Source: an uncultured Microbacteriaceae bacterium
Lineage (GTDB): Bacteria > Actinomycetota > Actinomycetes > Actinomycetales > Microbacteriaceae
Length of the DNA: 16,150 nt
Direction of reading: 5' to 3'
NCBI GenBank assembly: GCA_946481135.1
Contig: CAMLMQ010000049.1
Span: 1 to 16,150 of the forward strand
Shown here: one piece after another, positions 7,254-14,419 of the stretch
Position numbering within the stretch: the first letter of the stretch is position 1
Layout: the number at the start of each line of letters is the position of its first letter
Position numbers and translations under genes: made by a program
The notes under the pieces: generated by a model
Told to the model about the DNA's origin: nothing
The model's database searches: none
Seen by the model: the letters and a program-made list of their open reading frames with translations, nothing else

Positions 7254-7780
7254 GACGCGGCACTGCCCTCGGCGTCGCGGTAGACCTTCGATCGCGGCAC
7301 GTACCGCGCGGAGTTGCCGTGCAGACCCGCGACCTCGTCGTCGGTGAGCTCACGGCGCACCTTCGCGGGCACGCCCGCGACGAGCGACCGCGGGGGCACG
7401 ACGGTGCCCTCCAGCACGAGTGCCCCGGCGGCGACGAGCGACTGCGCGCCGATGACGGCGCCGTTCAGCACCGTCGCGTTCATGCCGATGAGGCAGCCGT
7501 CCTCGACGACGCAACCGTGCACGATCGCGCCGTGGCCGATGCTCACGTCCTCGCCGACGATCGTCGGGCTGCCGGCCTCCGTGTGGATGACGGCGTTGTC
7601 CTGCAGGTTGCTGCGGGCGCCGAGCACGATCTCGTCGATGTCGCCGCGGAGCACCGCCCCGAACCACACGTTCGCGTCGGCGGCGATCCGCACCTGGCCG
7701 ATCACCGTCGCGTTCGGGGCGAGCCACGCCTCGTCGTCGATCTGAGGGTGGTGTCCGTCGAAGGGGAGCAGCAGCGCCAT
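7250..7780 (-). CDS. Gamma-carbonic-anhydrase-like hexapeptide-repeat protein
   Basis: A 176-residue left-handed beta-helix protein. Hexapeptide-type repeats with small/aliphatic residues run from about 22 to 137 (APNATVIGQVRI, GEDVSIGHGAIVHGC, IGMNATVLNGAVIGAQS), followed by a short C-terminal helix. The metal-binding histidines of the gamma class are present: His66 (VIHTE), His83 and His88 (IGHGAIVHG). Many such YrdA/PaaY-like proteins have weak or no measured carbonic anhydrase activity, so the enzyme call is a family inference. The gene is divergent from ffh with 42 bases between starts, and TAGGGT lies exactly six bases before its ATG, suggesting a leaderless message. Confidence 0.92.
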   Translation of the reverse strand: MALLLPFDGHHPQIDDEAWLAPNATVIGQVRIAADANVWFGAVLRGDIDEIVLGARSNLQDNAVIHTEAGSPTIVGEDVSIGHGAIVHGCVVEDGCLIGMNATVLNGAVIGAQSLVAAGALVLEGTVVPPRSLVAGVPAKVRRELTDDEVAGLHGNSARYVPRSKVYRDAEGSAAS

Positions 7781-7786
7781 ACCCCC

Positions 7787-7792
7787 ACCCTA
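7787..7792 (-). promoter_or_regulatory. -10 element of the gamma-carbonic-anhydrase gene
   Basis: On the minus strand this reads TAGGGT, six bases before the ATG at 7780. That spacing puts the transcription start at or next to the start codon. It faces away from the ffh -10 at 7807, with only 14 bases between them, so the two promoters must overlap. Confidence 0.5.
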
Positions 7793-7806
7793 GGAGCGTC
7801 CCCGCC

Positions 7807-7812
7807 TAAGCT
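7807..7812 (+). promoter_or_regulatory. -10 element of ffh
   Basis: TAAGCT matches TAnnnT and ends ten bases before ATG 7823. The leader would be only a few nucleotides, and no ribosome site is visible. Confidence 0.45.
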
Positions 7813-7822
7813 GTCCCCCGAT

Positions 7823-9400
7823 ATGGCCGCCTTCTCCTCCCTCTCCGATCGCCTCACCGCGACCTTCAAGAACCTCCGCACCAAGGGCAAGCTGACCCCC
7901 GCGGACGTCGACGGCACGGTACGCGAGATCCGCCGCGCCCTCCTCGACGCCGACGTCGCGCTCGAGGTCGTCAAGGGATTCACCGGCACGGTGCGCGAAC
8001 GCGCCCTCTCCGACGAGGTCAACAAGGCGCTCAACCCGGCCCAGCAGGTCGTGCAGATCGTCAACGAGGAGCTCGTCGGCATCCTCGGCGGTCAGCAGCG
8101 ACGGCTGGAGTTCGCCAAGAAGCCGCCGACCGTCATCATGCTCGCGGGCCTCCAGGGTGCGGGCAAGACGACCCTCGCCGGGAAGCTCGCGAAGTGGCTC
8201 AAGAAGGAGGGTCACACGCCGCTGCTCGTCGCGAGCGACCTCCAGCGCCCCAACGCCGTCACGCAGCTGCAGGTCGTCGGCGAGCAGGCGGGCGTGCCCG
8301 TCTTCGCGCCCGAACCGGGCAACGGCGTCGGCGACCCCGTGCGCGTCGCGAAGGACGGCGTGAAGGAGGCCGAGCGCAAGCAGTACGACACCGTCATCGT
8401 CGACACCGCCGGCCGCCTCGGCATCGACGCCGAGCTCATGAAGCAGGCCGCGAACATCCGCAAGGCCGTCGACCCCGACGAGGTGCTCTTCGTCATCGAC
8501 GCGATGATCGGTCAGGACGCCGTCACGACCGCGCGGGCCTTCCAGGAGGGCGTCGACTTCACGGGCGTCGTGCTCACCAAGCTCGACGGCGACGCGCGCG
8601 GTGGCGCGGCGCTCTCGGTCGCGTCGATCACCGGCCGCCCGATCATGTTCGCGAGCGTCGGCGAAGGACTCGACGACTTCGAGCCCTTCCACCCCGACCG
8701 CATGGCGAGCCGCATCCTCGACCTCGGCGACATCCTCACCCTCATCGAGCAGGCGCAGAGCGCATTCGACGAGGAGGAGGCGAAGAAGGTCGCCGAGAAG
8801 TTCGCGACCGACACCTTCACCCTCGACGACTTCCTGCAGCAGATGCAGCAGCTGCGCAACATGGGCTCGATCAAGGGGATGCTCGGCATGCTCCCCGGCG
8901 CGCGCGGCATGCGCGAGGCTCTCGACAACTTCGACGAACGCGAGCTCGTGCGCACCGAGGCGATCATCCAGTCGATGACGAAGGCGGAGCGCGCGACCCC
9001 GAAGCTGCTCAACGGCTCGCGTCGGCTGCGCATCGCGAAGGGCTCGGGCTCGACCGTCACCGACGTCAACCAGCTCGTCATGCGGTTCGAGCAGGCCGCC
9101 AAGATGATGAAGACCGTCGCGAAGGGCGGCGTGCCGCAGGTGCCCGGCATGGGGCCGATCCCCGGCGGATCCTACGGCGGGGCGAAGAAGGGCAAGGCGC
9201 AGAAGAAGGGCGGATCGCGCAGCGGCAACCCCGCGAAGCGTGCGGCCGAGAACGCGGCGCGGGCCCAGGGTGTGAAGCCCGCGGCGGGTGGAGGCGGCGG
9301 CGCGTTCGGTCTCGGCGGCGGGGGTCTGGGCGGCGGAGGAGCGAAGGGCGCCCCGAGCCCGGAGGAGCTCGCCGCGTTGCAGAAGATGCTCGGGCGATGA
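7823..9400 (+). CDS. ffh: Signal recognition particle protein Ffh
   Basis: SRP54 GTPase that binds signal sequences and 4.5S RNA and partners with FtsY. It has 525 residues, longer than E. coli Ffh. The N domain spans about 1-90. The G domain has P-loop GLQGAGKTT (109-117), DTAGR (194-198) and TKLDGDARGG (252-261). The methionine-rich M domain (about 325-435) includes the RNA-binding SRRLRIAKGSG (399-409). The tail after about 440 is Gly/Lys/Ala-rich, with a glycine stretch at about 489-506, and ends in EELAALQKMLGR. The ATG at 7823 gives the expected N-terminus (MAAFSSLSDRL); the frame is open upstream across the divergent gene but has no support there. The oxidoreductase gene overlaps its stop. 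Confidence 0.96.
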   Translation: MAAFSSLSDRLTATFKNLRTKGKLTPADVDGTVREIRRALLDADVALEVVKGFTGTVRERALSDEVNKALNPAQQVVQIVNEELVGILGGQQRRLEFAKKPPTVIMLAGLQGAGKTTLAGKLAKWLKKEGHTPLLVASDLQRPNAVTQLQVVGEQAGVPVFAPEPGNGVGDPVRVAKDGVKEAERKQYDTVIVDTAGRLGIDAELMKQAANIRKAVDPDEVLFVIDAMIGQDAVTTARAFQEGVDFTGVVLTKLDGDARGGAALSVASITGRPIMFASVGEGLDDFEPFHPDRMASRILDLGDILTLIEQAQSAFDEEEAKKVAEKFATDTFTLDDFLQQMQQLRNMGSIKGMLGMLPGARGMREALDNFDERELVRTEAIIQSMTKAERATPKLLNGSRRLRIAKGSGSTVTDVNQLVMRFEQAAKMMKTVAKGGVPQVPGMGPIPGGSYGGAKKGKAQKKGGSRSGNPAKRAAENAARAQGVKPAAGGGGGAFGLGGGGLGGGGAKGAPSPEELAALQKMLGR

Positions 9401-10182
9401 CCCGTCCGGTGCGCGTCGGCGTGCAGATCTCCAACCAGCACGCCACGTATCCGCAGATCCGCGACCGCGTGCGCGAGCTGGAGGATCTCGGTGTCGACCT
9501 GATCTTCAACTGGGACCACTTCTTCCCGCTCACGGGCGACCCCGACGGGCTCCACTTCGAGGCGTGGACGATGCTCGGAGCGATCGCCGAGCAGACCTCG
9601 CGCGTCGAGTTCGGCCCGCTCGTCAGCTGCAACGCCTACCGCAACCCCGACCTGCAGGCCGACATGGCCCGCACCCTCGACCACATCTCCGGCGGCCGCT
9701 TCGTCTTCGGAACCGGGTCGGGATGGTTCGAGCGGGACTTCGTCGAGTACGGCTACGACTTCGGCACGGCGGGGTCGCGGCTGAACGCCCTCGCGCGCGA
9801 TCTGCCGATCATCCGCGCGCGGTGGGAGAAGCTGAACCCCGCCCCGACGCGGCGCATCCCGATCCTCATCGGCGGCGGGGGCGAGCAGAAGACGCTGCGC
9901 ATCGTCGCCGAGCACGCCGACATCTGGCACTCCTTCGCCGACCCCGACACGCTCATCCACAAGCTCTCGGTGCTGCGGCACTGGTGCGACGAGGTGGGGC
10001 GCGACATCTCGGAGATCGAGCTGTCGACGGGCACCACCGTGCGCGGCCTCGGATCACTCGACCGCACGTCGCTGGACAAGTACCGCGAGCTCGGGGTGAC
10101 GCTGTTCGAGATCGCGATCAATGCCCCCGACGACCTCGCGCCCGTGCGCGAACTGCTCGCCTGGCGCGACAGCGTCTCCTGA
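9397..10182 (+). CDS. Luciferase-like monooxygenase family, F420-dependent-type oxidoreductase
   Basis: The 261-residue TIM-barrel protein belongs to the bacterial luciferase-like superfamily, in the branch usually annotated as LLM class F420-dependent oxidoreductases. Features are an N-terminal VRVGVQISNQ strand, the barrel segment with NWDHFFPLTGDP (38-49), LVSCNAYRNPDLQADMARTLDHISGGRFVFGTGSGW-type strands (about 75-110) and the cofactor-phosphate loop IPILIGGGGEQKTLRIVAEHADIW (154-177). Cofactor choice and substrate are inferred from family, not seen. The ATG overlaps the ffh stop (ATGA at 9397-9400), so it is probably translated by coupling with ffh. I know of no functional link between the two, so this is likely a hitchhiking arrangement. 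Confidence 0.9.
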   Translation: MTRPVRVGVQISNQHATYPQIRDRVRELEDLGVDLIFNWDHFFPLTGDPDGLHFEAWTMLGAIAEQTSRVEFGPLVSCNAYRNPDLQADMARTLDHISGGRFVFGTGSGWFERDFVEYGYDFGTAGSRLNALARDLPIIRARWEKLNPAPTRRIPILIGGGGEQKTLRIVAEHADIWHSFADPDTLIHKLSVLRHWCDEVGRDISEIELSTGTTVRGLGSLDRTSLDKYRELGVTLFEIAINAPDDLAPVRELLAWRDSVS

Positions 10183-10260
10183 CGGCAGGCCGCTTCTGCT
10201 CACGGCGGATTCGGGCGGCTCGACGTCCGAAAAGCGCTGTCGCGCGTCGGCGGTCGGCCG

Positions 10261-10266
10261 TACCGT
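10261..10266 (+). promoter_or_regulatory. -10 element of the EamA-type transporter gene
   Basis: TACCGT lies six bases before GTG 10273 in the 90-base gap after the oxidoreductase gene. It is the placement expected for a leaderless message. No clear -35 box is visible. Confidence 0.5.
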
Positions 10267-10272
10267 GAGCGG

Positions 10273-11193
10273 GTGACCGCATCCCGTGCCCCGCTCGTCG
10301 CGGCCATCGCCTTCACGGTGCTCGCGTGGGCGAGCGCGTTCGTCGTCATCCGCGGAGTCGGGGTCGACCTCGACGGCGGACCCCTCGCCCTCGGGCGGCT
10401 CGTCGTCGCGACACTCGTGCTCGGCATCCTCGCGGCGTTCACCCGCGGCTGGGTGCGTCCGACCGCGCGCGAGTGGGGGCTGCTCGCGCTCTACGGCATC
10501 GCGTGGTTCGGCGCCTACAACGTGGCGCTCAACACCGCCGAGCAGACCCTGGATGCCGGCACCGCGGCGATGATCGTCAACGTCGGTCCGCTGCTCATCG
10601 CCCTCGGCGCGGGCGCGTTCCTCGGAGAGGGCATCCCGCGCTGGCTCGCGATCGGCAGCGTCGTCGCGTTCGCCGGGGTCGTGCTCATCGGCGTCTCGAC
10701 GCTGCTCGACCGCGGAGCCGCCCGCCCGTTCGACCTCGTCGGCGCGGCGCTCGCCCTCGTCGCCGCGGTCACGTACGCCGTCGGGGTGCTCGCGCAGAAG
10801 CCGATCGTGCGGCGCATCCCCGCCATCCAGGTCACCTTCCTCGGCTGCGTGATCGGGATGCTCGCGTGCCTGCCGTTCGCGAGCACGCTCGTCGCGCAAC
10901 TCGCGGTCGCCCCGGTGTCGGCGTGGCTCGGCACCGCCTACCTCGGCGTCGTGCCGACGGCACTCGCCTTCACGACGTGGGCCTACGCGTTGCGTCGCAT
11001 GCCGGCCGGTCGTCTCGGCGTCACCACCTACCTCGTGCCGCCGATCGCGATCGTGCTCGGGCTCATCGCGTTCGGTGAGGTGCCGCATCCGCTCGCACTC
11101 CTCGGCGGCGTGCTGTGTCTCGCCGGGGTCGCGCTGTCGCGACGGCAGCCCATCGTGAGAGAGCAGGTCGCCCGCCCCGCCGGGTCCGAGTGA
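10273..11193 (+). CDS. EamA/DMT-family transporter
   Basis: Ten-helix membrane protein of 306 residues in the drug/metabolite transporter superfamily, with two repeated EamA halves (about 8-145 and 152-295). The first half carries the [10 protein letters not shown] helix and an [26 protein letters not shown] stretch. The second ends with [22 protein letters not shown], the typical last conserved EamA region, and [13 protein letters not shown]. Members export amino acids or other small metabolites; the substrate is not readable here. The GTG start gives an N-terminus leading directly into helix 1, and there is no ribosome site. It lies between the ffh-oxidoreductase pair and rpsP, with no evident relation to either. 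Confidence 0.93.
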   Translation: MTASRAPLVAAIAFTVLAWASAFVVIRGVGVDLDGGPLALGRLVVATLVLGILAAFTRGWVRPTAREWGLLALYGIAWFGAYNVALNTAEQTLDAGTAAMIVNVGPLLIALGAGAFLGEGIPRWLAIGSVVAFAGVVLIGVSTLLDRGAARPFDLVGAALALVAAVTYAVGVLAQKPIVRRIPAIQVTFLGCVIGMLACLPFASTLVAQLAVAPVSAWLGTAYLGVVPTALAFTTWAYALRRMPAGRLGVTTYLVPPIAIVLGLIAFGEVPHPLALLGGVLCLAGVALSRRQPIVREQVARPAGSE

Positions 11194-11224
11194 GGGCGTG
11201 GTCGCCGCTCCGACGAGAATCTGC

Positions 11225-11230
11225 CAGAAT
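11225..11230 (+). promoter_or_regulatory. Candidate -10 element of the rpsP operon
   Basis: CAGAAT fits the weak nAnnnT form and would begin a leader of about 125 nt before the TTG start of rpsP. I see no good -35. The leader includes a GGGTC (11239-11243) and GACCC (11253-11257) stem that might take part in control, but this is tentative. Confidence 0.3.
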
Positions 11231-11362
11231 GGTCCGTTGGGTCCCGGTGTCCGACCCTCTATCCGACGCCGACGACCTCTGATCAAACTTGTTCTGCCCG
11301 AGTGTGCGCCCCACGCCCGAGGAGCAGTTCGTCCACGTCGCATCACACACTCTGGAGAACTC

Positions 11363-11896
11363 TTGGCTGTCAAGATCCGCCTCAAGCGGCTCGGCAAGAT
11401 CCGCGCCCCCTATTACCGCATCGTCGTCGCCGACTCGCGCACCAAGCGCGACGGTCGCGTGATCGAGGAGATCGGCAAGTACCACCCCACCGAGGAGCCC
11501 TCGTTCATCGAGATCGACTCGGCTCGCGCGCAGTACTGGCTCAGCGTCGGCGCGCAGCCGACCGAGCAGGTCACGGCGCTCCTGAAGCTCTCGGGCGACT
11601 GGGGCACCTTCAAGGGCGAGAAGGGTGCGAAGAGCACCATCAAGACCAAGGAGGCGCCCGCCGCGTTCTCGGTCGACGAGAAGAAGAAGCCCGTCCTCAA
11701 GCCGAAGGCCGAGAAGGCCGCCCCGAAGGCGGAGGCCGCCGAGGAGGCGCCCGCCGCCGAGGAGCCGGCTGCCGAGGTCGAGGCCCCCGCCGAGGAGACG
11801 CCGGCCGTGACCGAGTCGGAGGCCGCGGTCGACGAGGCCGCCGGTTCGGCGGAGGAGACCCCCGCCGAGGCCGCTGCCGAAGGCGACGAGAAGTAA
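11363..11896 (+). CDS. rpsP: 30S ribosomal protein bS16
   Basis: Structural protein of the small ribosomal subunit. The conserved core is residues 1-86: [21 protein letters not shown] at the start, the [10 protein letters not shown] loop, [26 protein letters not shown] and the LLKLSGDW strand. A tail of about 90 residues follows, first Lys-rich (about 87-123) then Ala/Glu/Pro-rich to residue 177. Extended acidic tails are known on some actinobacterial S16 proteins; core S16 elsewhere is about 80-90 residues. The start is TTG 11363, with GGAGA (11354-11358) upstream; the open frame further upstream has no support. The KH-domain gene begins two bases after the stop. Confidence 0.96.
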   Translation: MAVKIRLKRLGKIRAPYYRIVVADSRTKRDGRVIEEIGKYHPTEEPSFIEIDSARAQYWLSVGAQPTEQVTALLKLSGDWGTFKGEKGAKSTIKTKEAPAAFSVDEKKKPVLKPKAEKAAPKAEAAEEAPAAEEPAAEVEAPAEETPAVTESEAAVDEAAGSAEETPAEAAAEGDEK

Positions 11897-11898
11897 TC

Positions 11899-12138
11899 AT
11901 GCTGGCAACCGCCCTCGAGCACCTCGTCAAGGGGATCGTCGACAACCCGGACGACGTCCGCGTGCAGTCGTCGACGTCGTCCCGTGGCGAGCTGCTCGAG
12001 GTGCGGGTGCACCCCGACGACCTGGGCCGCGTCATCGGCCGGTCGGGACGCACCGCCAAGGCCCTCCGCCAGCTCGTGACGGCGCTCGCCGACGGCCAGC
12101 GGGTGCGGGTCGACGTCGTCGACACCGACGAGGCGTGA
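11899..12138 (+). CDS. khpA: KH-domain RNA-binding protein KhpA
   Basis: A single KH domain of 79 residues. The RNA-contacting GxxG loop is in GRVIGRSGRTAKAL (G47-R-S-G50), between the LEVRVHPDD strand and the following helix. KhpA-type proteins bind RNA with broad specificity; in some bacteria KhpA pairs with KhpB (Jag) and influences cell division, which is knowledge from other species. The gene lies two bases after the rpsP stop and overlaps the rimM start through GTGA at 12135-12138, so rpsP, khpA and rimM form a tightly coupled operon. No long ribosome site is needed under coupling, and none is evident. Confidence 0.94.
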   Translation: MLATALEHLVKGIVDNPDDVRVQSSTSSRGELLEVRVHPDDLGRVIGRSGRTAKALRQLVTALADGQRVRVDVVDTDEA

Positions 12139-12719
12139 ACGCCCGCAAGGCTCCGCCTCCGGGAACGACGCAGCTTCGGGTGGGCCGCCTGCTCAAGGCC
12201 CACGGGCTGAAGGGCGCCCTCAAGCTCGAACTCTTCACCGACGAGCCGGAGCGCCGATTCGTGCCGGGCGCCACCTTCTCGCTGCAGGTGCCCACGTCAT
12301 CCGCGTGGCACGGCAAGACGCTCGAGCTCGCCGAACTGCGGTGGTACAACAGCCAGCCCGTCGGGTTCTTCGTGGGTGTCGACGACCGCACGGCCGCCGA
12401 GTCGCTCGTGCGCGCCATCCTCTGGGTCGACCAGGACGCTGCCGAACTCCCCGCCGAGCCCGACGCCTGGTACGACCATCAGCTCGTCGGACTCCGCGCG
12501 CTGCGCGACGGCGTCGACGTCGGCCGCATCGCCCGCGTCGACCACCTCCCCGCGCAGGATCTGCTCGCCGTCGACACCCCGGCCGGTGAGGTGCTCGTGC
12601 CGTTCGTCGCCGCGCTCGTGCCCGCCGTCGACCTCGCCGCCGGCACCGTGACGCTCACGCCGCCGCCCGGCCTCTTCGAAGACCTCCCCGACGACGCCCC
12701 GCCCGCGGCCGGTTCCTGA
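12135..12719 (+). CDS. rimM: 16S rRNA processing/ribosome maturation factor RimM
   Basis: RimM assists late assembly of the 30S subunit head and binds S19. The 194-residue product has the N-terminal beta-barrel (about 14-100), opening with LRVGRLLKAHGLKGALKLELFTDEPE, and a C-terminal PRC barrel (about 110-180) with WYDHQLVGLRA, then EVLVPFVAALVPAVDLAAGTVTL. A short Pro/Asp tail ends it. The GTG start overlaps the khpA stop by four bases. In many bacteria trmD follows directly; here a reverse-strand gene intervenes, ending three bases after the rimM stop. That probably separates trmD into its own transcription unit. Confidence 0.95.
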   Translation: MNARKAPPPGTTQLRVGRLLKAHGLKGALKLELFTDEPERRFVPGATFSLQVPTSSAWHGKTLELAELRWYNSQPVGFFVGVDDRTAAESLVRAILWVDQDAAELPAEPDAWYDHQLVGLRALRDGVDVGRIARVDHLPAQDLLAVDTPAGEVLVPFVAALVPAVDLAAGTVTLTPPPGLFEDLPDDAPPAAGS

Positions 12720-12722
12720 CTC

Positions 12723-13568
12723 TCACTCAGGGGTGCTGACGTCTTCACTCCGTGGATGTCGGCGTCCCTGCGGCAGAGTTCGTCGCCACAGATGCTCCCG
12801 CCGCCGCACCAGCGCGAGGATCTGGGCCTCGACCGTGCCCCAGTCGTCGAGGATCTGCCGGTAGCTCGCTCGGATCACGAGGTACCCCCGAGCGATCAAC
12901 TCGCGGTCCCGTGCGCGGTCGGCCTCGAAGTCGCCGTGCCACTCCCGTCCGTCGCACTCCAGGATCAGCCGGTCTCCGATCAGCAGGTCGACGCGACCGA
13001 CGCCCGGGATGACGACCTGAGTACGCACCCGGACCCTGCGTGCTCTCAGAGCGAGGCGCGGAAGGGTCTCGATGCCCGACTCGGCGCGTCCATCGATGAG
13101 GGCGAGCACCCGGCGGCCGCGAGGGCTGGCCCCGAGGATCCGTGCCACGTCGTCGGCGCTCAGTATCCCGCGGTTCAGAACCGAGTCCACCACGACGACG
13201 GCTGCCCGCAGGTCGAGACAGGTGATCGCGAGCGCGAGTGCCGTCGCCGGATCGTCAACGGCACTCGCGACCGGCTCAGTAGACCAATGCACCCGGCACG
13301 TGACTCCGCCGCGCGCCGCAGTTCCTCGGGCCGCTCGCACGTGCACGCTCGGATGCGGCATGGTCCAGGCGCCTGCGAGGGCGAGAGCCGACACGCAGGT
13401 CAGCGCGCCCCCTGAGGCGACAGCTCGGGCGACCGGGGTCGGAGTCGCGGACCCCGCGTACCACCCGCGCCGGAGCCGGAGCAGGCGGCCGGTCTCGACG
13501 AGGCCCGTGATCGCACGCTTCGTGAGACCGCGGGCCAGAAGGTCGTCGAGGCGGTAGACGTCATGCAT
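12723..13568 (-). CDS. DUF559 / AbiEi-like winged-helix protein (putative PD-(D/E)XK nuclease fold)
   Basis: A two-part protein of 281 residues. The N-terminus looks like an AbiEi-type antitoxin winged helix: RLDDLLARGLTKRAITGLVETGRLLRLRRGWYAG (6-39). The C-terminal part matches the DUF559/Vsr-like pattern: VGRVDLLIGDRLILECDGREWHGDFEADRARDRELIARGYLVIRASYRQIL (about 190-240). Candidate nuclease acids are D194, E204 and D206, with D217, R218 and R220 beyond. The family's function is not established, and no separate toxin gene is adjacent. I choose ATG 13568, with AAACCT exactly six bases upstream, over a frame open to ATG 13661, since the extra 31 residues are low complexity and overlap a flanking repeat. 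The gene sits on the opposite strand between rimM and trmD, bracketed by inverted repeats. Confidence 0.82.
   Translation of the reverse strand: MHDVYRLDDLLARGLTKRAITGLVETGRLLRLRRGWYAGSATPTPVARAVASGGALTCVSALALAGAWTMPHPSVHVRAARGTAARGGVTCRVHWSTEPVASAVDDPATALALAITCLDLRAAVVVVDSVLNRGILSADDVARILGASPRGRRVLALIDGRAESGIETLPRLALRARRVRVRTQVVIPGVGRVDLLIGDRLILECDGREWHGDFEADRARDRELIARGYLVIRASYRQILDDWGTVEAQILALVRRREHLWRRTLPQGRRHPRSEDVSTPE
12746..12780 (+). repeat. Inverted-repeat copy 1 (35 bp), at the 3' end of the DUF559 gene
   Basis: This stretch matches the reverse complement of 13637-13671 at 27 of 35 positions without a gap. Identical blocks are CACTC, GTGGATGTC, CCC and GGCAGAGTT. It lies in the last codons of the DUF559 gene. 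The core continues as GGCAGAGTTCGTC (12772-12784), repeated exactly at 13691-13703. Confidence 0.7.
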
Positions 13569-13636
13569 GACGTGAGGTTTGCCGAGTCTGCTCGCGTGCT
13601 CGGCCGCGTCCGGGGATGCCGGTGGAGCGCGTGCCC

Positions 13637-13671
13637 AACTCTGCCCGTGGGGAGGAGACATCCACCGAGTG
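13637..13671 (-). repeat. Inverted-repeat copy 2 (35 bp), upstream of the DUF559 gene
   Basis: Partner of copy 1, in opposite orientation, 69 bases before the DUF559 start. The two blocks GTGGATGTC and GGCAGAGTT are exact and separated by 11 bases in both copies. The bracketed span is about 926 bp and holds a single gene. Confidence 0.7.
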
Positions 13672-13690
13672 CAGTCGTCCGGGTGCCGGA

Positions 13691-13703
13691 GGCAGAGTTC
13701 GTC
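13691..13703 (+). repeat. Third copy of the repeat core, just before the trmD promoter
   Basis: GGCAGAGTTCGTC is identical to 12772-12784 and forms a 9-bp inverted pair with AACTCTGCC at 13637-13645. Upstream of the core the similarity to copy 1 fades (about 21 of 35). It ends seven bases before the trmD -10. The 154-base gap between DUF559 and trmD starts holds copies 2 and 3, the trmD -10 and nothing else I can identify. Confidence 0.6.
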
Positions 13704-13710
13704 ACGCCGC

Positions 13711-13716
13711 TAGCCT
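13711..13716 (+). promoter_or_regulatory. -10 element of trmD
   Basis: TAGCCT is a TAnnnT match ending six bases before GTG 13723, consistent with a leaderless transcript. It gives trmD its own promoter even though the operon is interrupted. Confidence 0.55.
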
Positions 13717-13722
13717 GAAGCG

Positions 13723-14412
13723 GTGCGCATCGACGTCGTGACGATCTTCCCCGAGTTCTTCTCGGTGCTCGACGTCTCGCTGCTCGGCCGGGCCCGCAAG
13801 GCCGGGGCGCTCGACGTGCGCGTGCACGACCTGCGTGACTTCACGCACGACCGCCACCGCACCGTCGACGACACCCCGTCGGGCGGCGGAGCCGGGATGG
13901 TGATGCGGCCCGAGCCGTGGGGGGAGGCGTTGGACGCCCTGCTCACCCCCGAGAGCACGGTCGTCTTCCCGACGCCCGCCGGTCGCCTCTTCACGCAGGC
14001 CGCCGCCCGCGCCCTCAGCACCCGCCCCCACCTCGTGTTCTGCTGCGGACGCTACGAAGGCATCGACCAGCGGGTCATCGAGCACACCCGCACCCGCGCC
14101 GAGGTGCTCGAGCTGAGCCTCGGCGACTACGTGCTGAACGGGGGTGAGGTCGCCGCGATGGCGATGATCGAGGCCGCGGGACGCCTCGTGCCGGGCGTCG
14201 TCGGCAACCCGGAGAGCCTCGTCGAGGAGAGCCACGAGGACGGGCTGCTGGAGTACCCGAGCTACACGAAGCCGGCCGTCTGGCGCGGGCTGGAGACCCC
14301 GCCCGTGCTGCTCGGCGGCAACCACGCCGCGATCGCCGCGTGGCGCCGCGAGCAGCAGCTCGACCGCACGCGCCGCATCCGCCCCGAGCTGCTGCCGCCC
14401 GAGCAGCTGTAG
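13723..14412 (+). CDS. trmD: tRNA (guanine37-N1)-methyltransferase TrmD
   Basis: SPOUT-fold enzyme that transfers a methyl group from S-adenosylmethionine to N1 of G37 in tRNAs that have G36, preventing +1 frameshifting. It has 229 residues. The N-terminus [13 protein letters not shown] is typical. Other features are the [13 protein letters not shown] loop (49-61), the trefoil-knot segments [13 protein letters not shown] (106-118) and [16 protein letters not shown] (131-146), Arg154 in [10 protein letters not shown], and Asp173 in [16 protein letters not shown], which aligns with the catalytic Asp of E. coli TrmD by my recall. The GTG start has no ribosome site but is six bases after TAGCCT. 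The stop is seven bases from the convergent map stop. Confidence 0.96.
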   Translation: MRIDVVTIFPEFFSVLDVSLLGRARKAGALDVRVHDLRDFTHDRHRTVDDTPSGGGAGMVMRPEPWGEALDALLTPESTVVFPTPAGRLFTQAAARALSTRPHLVFCCGRYEGIDQRVIEHTRTRAEVLELSLGDYVLNGGEVAAMAMIEAAGRLVPGVVGNPESLVEESHEDGLLEYPSYTKPAVWRGLETPPVLLGGNHAAIAAWRREQQLDRTRRIRPELLPPEQL

Positions 14413-14419
14413 CGGGGCC

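Noticed and set aside
7025..7822. Frame open upstream of ffh, giving a 791-residue fusion
   Set aside because: It crosses the small membrane-protein gene and the divergent gamma-CA gene in Arg/Asp-rich nonsense; the standard Ffh N-terminus begins at 7823.
13569..13661. Longer N-terminus for the DUF559 protein from ATG 13661
   Set aside because: The 31 residues are low complexity and overlap repeat copy 2; ATG 13568 has a promoter-like box at the right distance.
12772..13703. The 13-bp direct repeat as a target-site duplication
   Set aside because: One copy lies within the DUF559 coding end and 13 bp is part of a larger repeat family with an inverted copy, so a simple duplication does not explain it.
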